64,000 nucleotides of DNA from Clostridia bacterium (GCA_003246295.1 QKAS01000001.1:100658-164657), one strand, 5' to 3'. Counted from the first letter of the stretch, positions 19,752-28,102 are shown. The notes: generated from the letters alone by a model not told the origin. Numbers and translations are program-made.

Positions 19752-20543
19752 ATGAAAAATGAACTGTTACAAAAAAAAGGCAGAATTTTTGATATTCAAC
19801 GGTATTCCATTCATGACGGGCCGGGAATTCGTACCATAGTATTTTTAAAAGGTTGCTATCTCAGATGTCAATGGTGTTCTAACCCCGAATCACAGGAGTA
19901 CGAAATCCAAACGATGATGGTTGCGGGAAAGGCCAAAATCATTGGACGTGATGTTACGGTAGAGGAAGTGCTAAGTGAAGTCAGAAAAGATATGCCTTAT
20001 TATAGAAAATCTGGTGGAGGGTTGACACTTTCTGGTGGAGAAAGTTTATACCAGGCTGATTTTGCAGCGGCGCTTCTATGCGAAGCACAAGAGATGGGAA
20101 TCAATACAGCAATAGAATCGACAGCCTGTACGGAATTCTCGCAGGTAGAAAAAATACTTCCATTTTTGGATACGTTTTTGCTGGACATCAAACACATGGA
20201 TTCCCAAAAGCACAAAAAACATACAGGTGTATCAAATGAAAGAATTTTAGAAAATGCTGCCAAAATCGCGCGGGTACACAATAATCTGATCATCCGGGTG
20301 CCGGTGATACCAGGATTTAATCATACAACACAAGAAATTGAGCAGATTGCAGCATTCGCAGCATCACTTCCAGGCGTAAAAGAGATTCATCTGCTTCCTT
20401 ATCACAGGCTTGGACAGGATAAGTATACAGGACTTGGAAGAAACTATTCTCTGGATGGAGTGGAACCCATGAGTCTGGAAGCAATGGAAACATTACAGGC
20501 AGCAGCATTAAAAACAGGACTAATGTGCCAGATAGGAGGGTGA
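19752..20543 (+). CDS. Glycyl-radical enzyme activase (radical SAM)
   Basis: Installs the glycyl radical on the upstream dehydratase using a [4Fe-4S] cluster and S-adenosylmethionine. The radical SAM cysteines are in CYLRCQWC (Cys35, Cys39, Cys42), and the SAM-binding GGE motif reads LSGGES. At 263 aa it lacks the ferredoxin-like insert with eight extra cysteines that glycerol dehydratase and choline lyase activases usually carry; after the CxxxCxxC the chain goes straight to KIIGRDVTVEEV. It is thus of the short, PflA-like build. Same operon as the dehydratase. Confidence 0.92.
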   Translation: MKNELLQKKGRIFDIQRYSIHDGPGIRTIVFLKGCYLRCQWCSNPESQEYEIQTMMVAGKAKIIGRDVTVEEVLSEVRKDMPYYRKSGGGLTLSGGESLYQADFAAALLCEAQEMGINTAIESTACTEFSQVEKILPFLDTFLLDIKHMDSQKHKKHTGVSNERILENAAKIARVHNNLIIRVPVIPGFNHTTQEIEQIAAFAASLPGVKEIHLLPYHRLGQDKYTGLGRNYSLDGVEPMSLEAMETLQAAALKTGLMCQIGG

Positions 20544-20544
20544 T

Positions 20545-20916
20545 ATGGTCGATCAATATAATCATGAGAATAAAGCAAGGATTATTCAGGAAATCGTACC
20601 TGGAAAACAAATTACCCTTGCACATGTCATAGCGAATCCTGACTTGGTATTATACCAGAAACTTGGACTGGATCCAGCGATGGACTATGCAAAAGGTGCG
20701 ATTGGAATTGTAACTATGACACCCAGTGAAACAGCAATCATTGCAGCAGATATTGCACTCAAAGCTTCTGGTGTCGAGATAGGATTTGTAGACAGATTCA
20801 GCGGTACGTTAATTACAACAGGGACGGTGTCTCAAGTAGAAGAAGGGATACGCGCAGTGATGGAATATTGCAAGGAAAAACTGATGTTTACTATTTGTGA
20901 GATCACTAAGACCTGA
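20545..20916 (+). CDS. Microcompartment shell protein, PduU/EutS-like (permuted BMC)
   Basis: 123-aa shell protein of the circularly permuted BMC type. An N-terminal strand segment (RIIQEIVPGKQITLAHVIANP) precedes the BMC core (GAIGIVTMTPSETAIIAADIALK), as in PduU and EutS. These hexamers occupy facets and have a small beta barrel over the pore. GGAGGG ribosome site; starts one base after the activase stop. Confidence 0.85.
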   Translation: MVDQYNHENKARIIQEIVPGKQITLAHVIANPDLVLYQKLGLDPAMDYAKGAIGIVTMTPSETAIIAADIALKASGVEIGFVDRFSGTLITTGTVSQVEEGIRAVMEYCKEKLMFTICEITKT

Positions 20917-20974
20917 TATATAAATGAGCATATAAATCAAGAATATGAATCAAGAATATGAATAGAGTGATTAC

Positions 20975-21472
20975 ATGAAAAAAATTATGTTGGTTGGAAG
21001 AAGTGGTTCTGGAAAAACCACATTAACACAAGCGCTGAAAGGACAAGAAATCACATATCATAAAACACAATATATCAATCGGTATGATGTCGTGATTGAT
21101 ACACCAGGTGAGTATATTGAAACAAAAATGCTCGGAGGTGCACTTGCACTCTATGCATATGAAGCAGATTTGGTCGGATTACTTTTAAGTGCAACAGAGC
21201 CGTTCTCGCTTTATAACCCTAATATTACAAGTCTTGTGAATAGAGAAGTCATTGGCATTATCACACAGGCAGACAGACCTGGAGCGAACCCCGCATTAGC
21301 CAGAAGATGGCTTGAGATCGCAGGATGCCGAAGTATTTTTATTGTGAATCCTGAGACAGGAGAGGGTATTGGAGAGTTGTTTTCTCACCTAAAAGAAGAG
21401 GGCGACTTGCTGCCTTGGGAAAAACAAGATAAAACCAAAATAAAAACAACAAAAAACAAAGAAAATATTTGA
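20975..21472 (+). CDS. pduV: EutP/PduV-family small GTPase
   Basis: Ras-like GTPase (165 aa) of microcompartment loci. It has the P-loop GRSGSGKTT (residues 8-16) and G3-like DTPGEY. The usual G4 Thr-Lys-x-Asp appears altered (GIITQADRP). PduV-type proteins have been linked to positioning or assembly of compartments rather than catalysis. It lies after the PduU-like gene, an order seen in pdu operons (pduU-pduV). The ribosome site is weak (GAGTGA), so expression may be low. Confidence 0.85.
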   Translation: MKKIMLVGRSGSGKTTLTQALKGQEITYHKTQYINRYDVVIDTPGEYIETKMLGGALALYAYEADLVGLLLSATEPFSLYNPNITSLVNREVIGIITQADRPGANPALARRWLEIAGCRSIFIVNPETGEGIGELFSHLKEEGDLLPWEKQDKTKIKTTKNKENI

Positions 21473-21497
21473 CTTGCCATGATGATAATGGTAAAAT
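21469..21497 (+). promoter_or_regulatory. Internal promoter before the aldolase
   Basis: TTGACT (21469-21474), 17-bp spacer, TAAAAT (21492-21497). It would let the aldolase and downstream genes be transcribed apart from the dehydratase. The -35 overlaps the end of the GTPase gene. Confidence 0.65.
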
Positions 21498-21542
21498 ACA
21501 AATAAATAAAAGATAAAACCACATATACGAGGAGGATACAAC

Positions 21543-22358
21543 ATGTTATCGGAATATGAAATCAAGAAAGAGATTTGTGAAATTGGAAAAAGAATCTATG
21601 ACAGAGGAATGGTAGCAGCAAATGACGGAAATATCTCTGTCAAGTTAAATGATAATGAATTCTTATGTACACCTACAGGTGTTAGTAAAGGATTTATGAC
21701 ACCAGATTATATCTGTAAAGTTGATAAAGATGGTAAAGTAATTCAGGCAAACAAAGGATTTAAGCCTTCATCAGAGATCAAAATGCATATGAGAGTTTAT
21801 AAAGAAAGACCTGATGTTATGTCAGTTGTACATGCACATCCTATGTATGCAACAGGATTTGCAATTGCAGGAATTCCATTGACCCAGCCAATCATGCCAG
21901 AAGCAGTTATTACACTTGGATGTGTTCCAATTGCAGAATACGGCACACCATCAACAGATGAGATTCCAGATGCAATTTCCAAATATTTACAGTACTATGA
22001 TGCAGTTCTTCTTGAAAATCATGGAGCACTTGCATATTCCGATTCTCTTCTTGCAGCATACCATAAAATGGAATCTGTAGAATTCTATGCGAAATTATTA
22101 TATATCGCAAGACAGCTTGGTGGACCAAAAGAATTGTCAGAAGCACAGGTTCAGAGATTATATGAAATCAGAAGACAGTTTGGAATGACAGGAAAACATC
22201 CGGCAGACGTTTGTGCAAGTCTGAAAGATGGAAAAACAAGTTGCCATACATGTGGAGCAGGCTGTTCAGGCGTAGCTTCTACACCTTCCAAAGATAGTGA
22301 TTATGCACAGCTTGTTGCGGAAATCACAAAAACGGTCATGGCACAGCTGAATAAATAA
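21543..22358 (+). CDS. Class II aldolase, L-fuculose/L-rhamnulose-1-phosphate type, with C-terminal encapsulation helix
   Basis: Zinc aldolase (271 aa) that splits L-fuculose- or L-rhamnulose-1-phosphate into DHAP and L-lactaldehyde. FucA-family features: AANDGNISVK near residue 26, TPTGVSKG near 43, likely catalytic Glu78 in SSEIK, zinc ligands His97 and His99 (HAHP) and His160 (ENHGAL). After the catalytic domain comes a Cys-rich linker (Cys234, 237, 241) and an amphipathic helix, residues 252-270, resembling an encapsulation peptide. It therefore probably acts inside the shell, releasing lactaldehyde there. AGGAGG ribosome site. Confidence 0.9.
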   Translation: MLSEYEIKKEICEIGKRIYDRGMVAANDGNISVKLNDNEFLCTPTGVSKGFMTPDYICKVDKDGKVIQANKGFKPSSEIKMHMRVYKERPDVMSVVHAHPMYATGFAIAGIPLTQPIMPEAVITLGCVPIAEYGTPSTDEIPDAISKYLQYYDAVLLENHGALAYSDSLLAAYHKMESVEFYAKLLYIARQLGGPKELSEAQVQRLYEIRRQFGMTGKHPADVCASLKDGKTSCHTCGAGCSGVASTPSKDSDYAQLVAEITKTVMAQLNK

Positions 22359-22394
22359 TACAACTTTGATCAGAAAGAAATGAGGAGTAGGTTC

Positions 22395-23024
22395 ATGAGC
22401 AAAGAACTGGCCAAAATACTCCACGATCTTGATGGATTGACAAATTATATTGAGGCGCTGAGTGTTCTGACAGATGATCCCCATCTGTCAGACAATTTCA
22501 GGTATATGCAAAAAAAGACAAATGACAGCAAAGCATATATTATTGAAACTGTTGTCAGAGATGTCTGCGGCAGTTATGTCAGACATGAACGGGACATTCC
22601 GTCCAGGCAGGATATCAGTCTTGAAGAAGCGACTGTATTAATCAAAAAGATTGAAGAACGGGCCGCTTCCATGGAGATGAAGATTGTAACAGCAGTTTAT
22701 AATTCTTCAGCAAGACCCGTAGCTGTACACTGTATGGATGATGCATATATTGCCAGTTTCGATGTTGCAGTCAATAAAGCATATACATCAGCAGCACTTA
22801 AGATGCCAACCAGTACTCTGAAACCTCTTTGCCAGCCAGGCGCACCACTTTACGGAATCCAACACACCAATGAAGGTAAAATTGTTATTTTTGGAGGTGG
22901 AGAAGTTCTGATCTACAAAGACAGACTGATTGGGGCAATTGGAGTGAGTGGTGGAACAGAAGAAGCTGACACTGCACTTGCAGAGTATGGAAGAAGCATG
23001 TTAGAGGAGGTTATGACGTGGTAG
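22395..23024 (+). CDS. GlcG/HbpS-like (PduO C-terminal-like) protein
   Basis: 209-aa protein whose C-terminal part (about residues 75-209) is the GlcG/HbpS domain, also found at the C-terminus of PduO. The typical ending FGGGEVLIYKDRLIGAIGVSGG is visible in shortened form. The N-terminal 70 residues are helical and unassigned. Relatives have been linked to haem or cobalamin binding; function in glycyl-radical loci is not settled. ATG 22395 is preceded by GAGGAG; another ATG at 22380 overlaps that site. Its stop overlaps the next gene by seven bases. Confidence 0.75.
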   Translation: MSKELAKILHDLDGLTNYIEALSVLTDDPHLSDNFRYMQKKTNDSKAYIIETVVRDVCGSYVRHERDIPSRQDISLEEATVLIKKIEERAASMEMKIVTAVYNSSARPVAVHCMDDAYIASFDVAVNKAYTSAALKMPTSTLKPLCQPGAPLYGIQHTNEGKIVIFGGGEVLIYKDRLIGAIGVSGGTEEADTALAEYGRSMLEEVMTW

Positions 23025-24403
23025 TAGGAGAACAGGAAATCCGGGCAATTATACAGGAAGTTGTAGCAAAATTAAAAACAGAAGAAGCAAATTCCGGCAG
23101 CCTTGGAGTTTTTGAAGATATGAATGAAGCAATCAAAGCTTCCATAGAAGCACAAAAAGTGATGCATTCTTTGTCCATGGATAGTAGAGAAAAAATCATT
23201 CAGAACATAAAAAAACTAACATATGAAAATGCAGAAACACTCGCAGTTATGGGTGTTGAAGAAACGGGTATGGGTAACATACCACATAAAATATTAAAGC
23301 ACAGACTTGTTGCAGAAAAGACACCAGGAACAGAAGACATTACAACAACAGCCTGGTCAGGAGACAGAGGGCTGACGCTGGTAGAGATGGGACCTTTTGG
23401 CGTGATTGGAGCAATCACACCCTGTACCAATCCAAGTGAGACAATTATTTGCAATACAATCGGAATGATTGCAGGAGGAAATACTGTTGTATTTAATCCG
23501 CACCCGGCAGCTGTCAAAACATCGATCATGGCTGTAAATCTTGTCAACCAGGCCTCCTTAGAAGCTGGAGGACCAGCCAATATTGCTGTTACTGTCAGCA
23601 AACCAACGTTGGAAACAAGTGATATCATGTTAAAACATCCTGCAATTCAGCTAATCGCTGCGACAGGTGGACCTGGAGTTGTAACAACTGTACTTTCGTC
23701 AGGGAAAAGAGGAATTGGTGCAGGCGCAGGCAATCCACCAGTTCTTGTAGATGATACGGCTGATATTGCGAAAGCAGCAATGGATATCGTCAATGGATGT
23801 ACTTTTGACAATAACCTTCCCTGTATCGCAGAAAAAGAAGTTGTTGCATTTGAATCAATTACAGATGAATTAATTTATCATATGATGGAAAACGGATGTT
23901 ATATGATCAACGAAGAAGAACAGGATAAGTTAACAAAACTGGTTCTTCCTGAAGGCAGACTCAATAGAAAATATGTTGGGAAAAATGCTAAATTTATTCT
24001 GGCAGGTATTGGCATAGAAGTACCTGATACAATCAGATGCATCATCTTTGTTGGTAAAAAAGAACATCCACTGATTGCAGAAGAGCTGATGATGCCAATC
24101 CTTGGAATTGTAAAGGCAAGATGTATTGATGATGCAATTGCAAAAGCAGTGTGGCTGGAGCATGGAAACAGACATTCTGCACATATGCACTCTAAAAATA
24201 TTGATAATTTAACAAAGTTCGGAAAAGCAATTGATACCGCAATCTTTGTAAAGAATGCACCTTCCTATTCAGCACTTGGATTTGGTGGAGAAGGATTTTG
24301 TACCTTTACAATTGCGAGCAGAACCGGCGAAGGTCTGACATCTGCCAGTACCTTTACAAAACGCAGAAGATGTGTCATGGCAGATAGTTTCTGTGTCAGA
24401 TAG
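23018..24403 (+). CDS. pduP: CoA-acylating propionaldehyde dehydrogenase (PduP-like)
   Basis: Oxidises propanal to propionyl-CoA with NAD and CoA in the compartment lumen. ALDH superfamily, 461 aa; the catalytic cysteine is Cys269 in NNLPC, and GPFGVIGAITP and GAGAGNPPVLVD match EutE/PduP. An N-terminal amphipathic helix (residues 4-20, EQEIRAIIQEVVAKLK) joined by a flexible linker is a typical encapsulation peptide. It starts at GTG 23018 after AGAGGAGG and overlaps the preceding gene by seven bases, so it is translationally coupled. Confidence 0.93.
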   Translation: MVVGEQEIRAIIQEVVAKLKTEEANSGSLGVFEDMNEAIKASIEAQKVMHSLSMDSREKIIQNIKKLTYENAETLAVMGVEETGMGNIPHKILKHRLVAEKTPGTEDITTTAWSGDRGLTLVEMGPFGVIGAITPCTNPSETIICNTIGMIAGGNTVVFNPHPAAVKTSIMAVNLVNQASLEAGGPANIAVTVSKPTLETSDIMLKHPAIQLIAATGGPGVVTTVLSSGKRGIGAGAGNPPVLVDDTADIAKAAMDIVNGCTFDNNLPCIAEKEVVAFESITDELIYHMMENGCYMINEEEQDKLTKLVLPEGRLNRKYVGKNAKFILAGIGIEVPDTIRCIIFVGKKEHPLIAEELMMPILGIVKARCIDDAIAKAVWLEHGNRHSAHMHSKNIDNLTKFGKAIDTAIFVKNAPSYSALGFGGEGFCTFTIASRTGEGLTSASTFTKRRRCVMADSFCVR

Positions 24404-24417
24404 GAAGGAGAACGAAC

Positions 24418-25623
24418 TTGGAACTGAATGAAAGAAATATAGAAGAAATCGTAAAACAGGTTTTGCAGGGTATGACACCACAGTCGACAGAAAAACCATC
24501 AAGACCTGTAGCTGGAAATATTCCAGCGAAAAGCCGTGCAGCAATGCTCACAGCACTTGAAAAATATGAGATCAAGGAATTTGCAATCCCGACACTTGGT
24601 GATGACGATATTCTTGTAAAAGTAGAAGGGTGTGGAATCTGTGGTACAGATGCACATGAATTCAAAAGAGATCCATTTAATCTGATTCCACTTGTTCTTG
24701 GACATGAAGGAACCGGTGAAATTGTAAAAATGGGTAAAAATGTAAAGAAGGACAGCGCTGGTAAACCACTTGCAGTGGGAGATAAAATTGTAACCTGTAT
24801 GATTTTTAAAGATAATCCGGATATTACAATGTTCGATCTGAACAAACAAAACGTTGGTGGTGCTGATGTATATGGACTCCTTCCGGATGATGAAATCCAT
24901 CTGAATGGATGGTTTGCAGATTATCTTGTTGTAAGAGGTGGTTCTTCCGTATTTAATGTAAGTGATCTTGATCTGGACTCCAGAATCTTAATTGAACCTG
25001 CAGCTGTTCTGATCCATGCAGTGGAGAGAGCAAAAACAACAGGAATTCTCAGATTTAACAGCAGAGTTGTCGTACAGGGTTGTGGACCAATTGGACTTTT
25101 ATGCATCGCAATTTTAAGAACGATGGGAATTGAGAATATCGTAGCAGTAGACGGAGAACAAAAGCGTCTTGATTTTGCAAGAGAACTTGGAGCGGAGAAG
25201 TCAGTAAACTTCAAAGATCACAAAGGAATCGAAGCATTGGCTGAAGGAGTTAAGGATGCGTTTGGTGGATATCTTGCAGATTTTGCATTCCAGTGTACAG
25301 GATCCCCTGTAGCACATTCTAATATCTATAAATTTATTAGAAATGGTGGAGGTCTTTGCGAACTTGGATTCTTTATCAATGGTGGCGATGCAACGATTAA
25401 CCCACATTTTGATATTTGTTCCAAAGAGTTGACAGTGGTTGGATCATGGGTCTATACACTCCGTGATTATGCGACAACCTTTGACTTCCTGAAAAGAGCA
25501 AAAGGAATCGGCCTTCCAATCAACAAACTGATCACACACAGATTTCCGTTAAGTCAGATTAATGAAGCACATCAGACAAACCTTAGAATGGAAGGTCTAA
25601 AAATTGCAATCATTAATGAGTAA
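24418..25623 (+). CDS. Zinc alcohol dehydrogenase (MDR family) with N-terminal encapsulation helix
   Basis: 401-aa medium-chain dehydrogenase. Catalytic zinc site: Cys in CGICGTD, GHE motif, and Glu in the IEPAAV segment; the Rossmann motif is GCGPIGLL. The four-cysteine structural zinc loop is absent. The first ~17 residues form an amphipathic helix like other encapsulation peptides. It likely reduces propanal to propanol to recycle NADH, and perhaps lactaldehyde to 1,2-propanediol, since no FucO-type enzyme is seen. Start is TTG 24418, seven bases after GGAAGGAG. Replaces the iron PduQ of classical pdu loci. Confidence 0.88.
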   Translation: MELNERNIEEIVKQVLQGMTPQSTEKPSRPVAGNIPAKSRAAMLTALEKYEIKEFAIPTLGDDDILVKVEGCGICGTDAHEFKRDPFNLIPLVLGHEGTGEIVKMGKNVKKDSAGKPLAVGDKIVTCMIFKDNPDITMFDLNKQNVGGADVYGLLPDDEIHLNGWFADYLVVRGGSSVFNVSDLDLDSRILIEPAAVLIHAVERAKTTGILRFNSRVVVQGCGPIGLLCIAILRTMGIENIVAVDGEQKRLDFARELGAEKSVNFKDHKGIEALAEGVKDAFGGYLADFAFQCTGSPVAHSNIYKFIRNGGGLCELGFFINGGDATINPHFDICSKELTVVGSWVYTLRDYATTFDFLKRAKGIGLPINKLITHRFPLSQINEAHQTNLRMEGLKIAIINE

Positions 25624-25642
25624 GCAGGATAAGGAGTAGCCG

Positions 25643-25957
25643 ATGTCAAAAGCAGTAGGTATTATAGAAGTGTTTGGTCTGGCAGCAGCGTTTGCCGCAG
25701 GTGATGCCGGATGCAAAGCAGCCAATGTGGAAATCGAGTCATTTGACAGAAACAAACCTGCGAATGCAGATGCATTACCGGTTCCCCTCATTGTGTGTGT
25801 AAAATTCAGAGGTAGTGTTGAAGATGTTACAGCAGCAGTAGAAGCCGCTGAAGCAGCAGTGAATAAATTAACGGGTGTTGTAACAAAGCATGTAATTGCA
25901 AATCCAACACCTGATACAGAAAAAATGTTAAAACTCAACGGTCTGGATAAAGACTAA
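25643..25957 (+). CDS. Microcompartment shell protein BMC-H (variant pore loop)
   Basis: 104-aa single-domain hexameric shell protein. The core begins [18 protein letters not shown] and ends with the usual [14 protein letters not shown] longer loop ([14 protein letters not shown]) stands where the PduA-type pore loop would be, so its pore probably differs from its neighbours. AAGGAG ribosome site. First of four BMC-H genes in a row. Confidence 0.92.
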   Translation: MSKAVGIIEVFGLAAAFAAGDAGCKAANVEIESFDRNKPANADALPVPLIVCVKFRGSVEDVTAAVEAAEAAVNKLTGVVTKHVIANPTPDTEKMLKLNGLDKD

Positions 25958-25998
25958 AAAGGAAAATAAACGATACTATATTTCAGGAGGAAAAAGAA

Positions 25999-26277
25999 AT
26001 GGCACAGGAAGCATTAGGAATGGTAGAAACAAGAGGACTTACAGCAGCAATCGAAGCAGCAGATGCAATGGTGAAAGCAGCTGAAGTTACAATGATCGGT
26101 ACAGAAAAAATTGGTTCCGGACTTGTAACAGTTATGGTAAGAGGAGATGTTGGTGCTGTAAAAGCTGCAACAGAAGTAGGAGCAGATGCAGCAGCAAGAC
26201 TTGGTGAACTGGTAGCAGTTCATGTTATCCCAAGACCACACACAGATGTAGAAAAAATCTTACCAATCATCAAATAA
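25999..26277 (+). CDS. Microcompartment shell protein BMC-H (PduA-like)
   Basis: 92-aa major-type facet protein with the PduA pore sequence KIGSG and the [10 protein letters not shown] helix start. It differs from the BMC-H at 26773 at only about 17 of 92 positions by hand alignment, indicating a recent duplication. Strong AGGAGG site suggests high expression. Hexamers likely pass 1,2-propanediol or lactaldehyde through the pore. Confidence 0.95.
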   Translation: MAQEALGMVETRGLTAAIEAADAMVKAAEVTMIGTEKIGSGLVTVMVRGDVGAVKAATEVGADAAARLGELVAVHVIPRPHTDVEKILPIIK

Positions 26278-26289
26278 TAAGAGGTATCT

Positions 26290-26592
26290 ATGAAATCATT
26301 GGGTTTTATTGAATTACCAAGTGTAACGGCAGCGATAGAAGCACTTGATACTATGTGTAAAACAGCAGAAGTAGAATTTGTCACCTGGGAAAAAAAACTG
26401 GGCGGCAGGTTAGTTACAATCATTGTACAGGGGAATGTATCTGCGGTCACACAGGCTGTTGAAACTGCAGCGGAGAAAGCAATGAAAAAACCCTGTGTAC
26501 ATTTCGTAATCGCTAATCCGCATGAAGAAACCTGGAAAATGGTCCAGAAAAGTGCGCAAAGGCTTCAGAAAACAAAAAATCCGCAAGAATAA
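26290..26592 (+). CDS. Microcompartment shell protein BMC-H (divergent)
   Basis: 100-aa shell protein lacking the usual N-terminal residues. The core starts KSLGFIELPSVTAAIEALD, the pore loop reads KKLGGRLV and the C-terminus has a basic tail after ANPHEETWK. The ribosome site (AGAGG) is weaker than that of its neighbours, fitting a minor shell component. It separates the two near-identical PduA-like genes. Confidence 0.92.
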   Translation: MKSLGFIELPSVTAAIEALDTMCKTAEVEFVTWEKKLGGRLVTIIVQGNVSAVTQAVETAAEKAMKKPCVHFVIANPHEETWKMVQKSAQRLQKTKNPQE

Positions 26593-26598
26593 GCTTTT

Positions 26599-27051
26599 TT
26601 GGAATGGATGGTGAGCCAAATGCCAGAGACAAAAAGAAGTACAAAAACAGGTAGTGCTAAAAGAACTATCACAGCAAATATATCAAATACAGAAAAACAA
26701 GAAACAATAAGAAATGATGCGGTTGTTACAAAAACAGAAACAGTCGCAAAAGAGAACAAGGAGGAAAAAAGAATGGCACAGGAAGCATTAGGAATGGTAG
26801 AAACAAGAGGACTTGTAGCAGCAATTGAAGCTGCAGATGCAATGTTAAAAGCAGCAAATGTTACACTTGTAGGAACTGAGAAAATCGGTTCAGGACTTGT
26901 AAGTATCATGGTAAGAGGCGATGTAGGAGCTGTCAAAGCTGCAGTAGAATCAGGTGCAGCTTCTGCTCAGAAGTTAGGCGAACTTGTTGCAACACATGTA
27001 ATTCCAAGACCACATGCAGATGTGGAAAAAATTCTCCCATCATTAAAATAA
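26599..27051 (+). CDS. Microcompartment shell protein BMC-H (PduA-like), with possible N-terminally extended form
   Basis: The core shell protein is 92 aa from ATG 26773, nine bases after a perfect AAGGAGG (26758-26764). It is a close paralogue of the gene at 25999, with the same KIGSG pore. Unusually, the frame stays open upstream to 26599, adding about 50-58 residues rich in Lys, Thr and Glu. Possible early starts are ATG 26608, GTG 26611 and ATG 26620, the last after GGTGAG. The short form is certain; the long form is possible and would put a charged tail on a shell tile. Confidence 0.9.
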   Translation: MEWMVSQMPETKRSTKTGSAKRTITANISNTEKQETIRNDAVVTKTETVAKENKEEKRMAQEALGMVETRGLVAAIEAADAMLKAANVTLVGTEKIGSGLVSIMVRGDVGAVKAAVESGAASAQKLGELVATHVIPRPHADVEKILPSLK

Positions 27052-27076
27052 TTAAAAATAAGAGGCGTGTATCGGT

Positions 27077-27102
27077 CCCGGGAAAGAAAATGCTTTTTCG
27101 GG
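27077..27102 (+). other. Intercistronic hairpin between shell genes and pduL
   Basis: CCCGGGAAAG (27077-27086) and CTTTTTCGGG (27093-27102) form a 10-bp stem with two G-U pairs and a six-base loop. No U-run follows on this strand. It may stabilise the abundant shell mRNA or mark a processing point. Confidence 0.5.
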
Positions 27103-27133
27103 GCTGCATCTAAGCCTTATGCGGGGTGTTAAA

Positions 27134-27772
27134 GTGGATCATCAGGAAGTCGAATTGATTACAAAATTAGTGTATGATTTATTAAAAAAAGAAGATGAGG
27201 ACGGATTTTTAGTTCCTGTCGGCGTGTCGGCACGTCATATTCATCTGACACAGTCAGATGTTGAGACTCTTTTTGGTAAAGGGTATGAATTAACGAAGAA
27301 AAAAGAATTAATGGGTGGGCAGTATGCATCCAATGAGACAGTAACGATTGTAGGTCTGAAACTAAGGGCAATTGAAAACGTTAGAATATTAGGACCGGTC
27401 AGGAAAGCTTCGCAGATTGAAATCTCTGCAACCGATGCGTTAAAGCTTGGTGTGAAAGCGCCTGTCCGTGAATCAGGAGACATAAAAGGCTCCGCACCTA
27501 TGGCTGTTGTCGGACCCAAAGGTGTGATATATTTAGAAGAAGGGTGTATCATTGCAAAAAGGCATATTCATATGTCACCACAGGATGCAAAAACGGCAGG
27601 TGTGATCAATGGACAGACCGTGTCAGTAAGATCAAATAACGAAAGAGGATCTATTTTTGACCAGGTTACAGTGCGCGTAGATCCCAGCTATACACTGGAA
27701 ATGCATATTGATACAGATGAAGCCAATGCTGCTTCCATGAAAACAGGAGACAGCGTAGCTATTATAAAGTAG
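27134..27772 (+). CDS. pduL: Phosphate propanoyltransferase PduL
   Basis: Converts propionyl-CoA and phosphate to propionyl phosphate and CoA, which recycles CoA inside the compartment. The PduL double-barrel landmarks are present: VSARHIHL in the first half and KRHIHMSP in the second, each supplying metal-binding histidines. The first ~18 residues (HQEVELITKLVYDLLKK) are an amphipathic encapsulation helix. I chose GTG 27134 after GGGGTG; ATG 27119 in the same frame would add five residues. The kinase that would take propionyl phosphate to propionate is not in the window. Confidence 0.92.
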   Translation: MDHQEVELITKLVYDLLKKEDEDGFLVPVGVSARHIHLTQSDVETLFGKGYELTKKKELMGGQYASNETVTIVGLKLRAIENVRILGPVRKASQIEISATDALKLGVKAPVRESGDIKGSAPMAVVGPKGVIYLEEGCIIAKRHIHMSPQDAKTAGVINGQTVSVRSNNERGSIFDQVTVRVDPSYTLEMHIDTDEANAASMKTGDSVAIIK

Positions 27773-27829
27773 GCGAGAAAAGAGCGAATCAATAGTATAA
27801 TTTGCCAGAATGAGCAGATTGGAGCTTTT

Positions 27830-28096
27830 ATGATAATAGGAAGAGTTGTTGGAAGCGTTGTCGCAACCAGAAAAAATGAAAATTTAATCGGAAATAAGTT
27901 TCTGGTCGTAGAACCAGTAGAAAAATTTCGTGCGAACAATTCTAATATCGTTGCCATTGATAATGTCGGTGCAGGTATAGGGGAGACTGTTTTGGTTGCC
28001 CTTGGAAGTGCGGCAAGAATCGGCTGTAATCTTCCACAGGCTCCGGTAGATGCTGCCATAGTTGGGATTGTAGATTCCGGAACCGGATGGGAGTAA
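27830..28096 (+). CDS. Microcompartment vertex protein BMC-P (EutN/CcmL family)
   Basis: 88-aa pentameric protein that closes the shell vertices. The family start MIIGRVVGSVVATRK, the KFLVVEP strand, and the ending VGIVDSGTGWE with a central GAGIGETVLV all match EutN/PduN/CcmL. It is the only BMC-P gene in the window. Ribosome site AGGAGCTTT is imperfect, which fits the low copy number of vertex proteins. Confidence 0.93.
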   Translation: MIIGRVVGSVVATRKNENLIGNKFLVVEPVEKFRANNSNIVAIDNVGAGIGETVLVALGSAARIGCNLPQAPVDAAIVGIVDSGTGWE

Positions 28097-28102
28097 TTGC
28101 TC

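Noticed and set aside
20545..20916. GrpU-type iron-sulfur shell protein
   Set aside because: The cysteine-rich cluster motif expected for GrpU is absent; the layout is that of PduU/EutS.
22395..23024. Adenosyltransferase PduO, implying a B12-dependent system
   Set aside because: Only the GlcG/HbpS-like domain is present. The ATP:cob(I)alamin transferase domain is missing and the dehydratase is a glycyl-radical enzyme.
27077..27102. Terminator inside the microcompartment operon
   Set aside because: The stem has no following T-run and pduL starts about 30 bases later in the same direction; an intercistronic hairpin is more likely.
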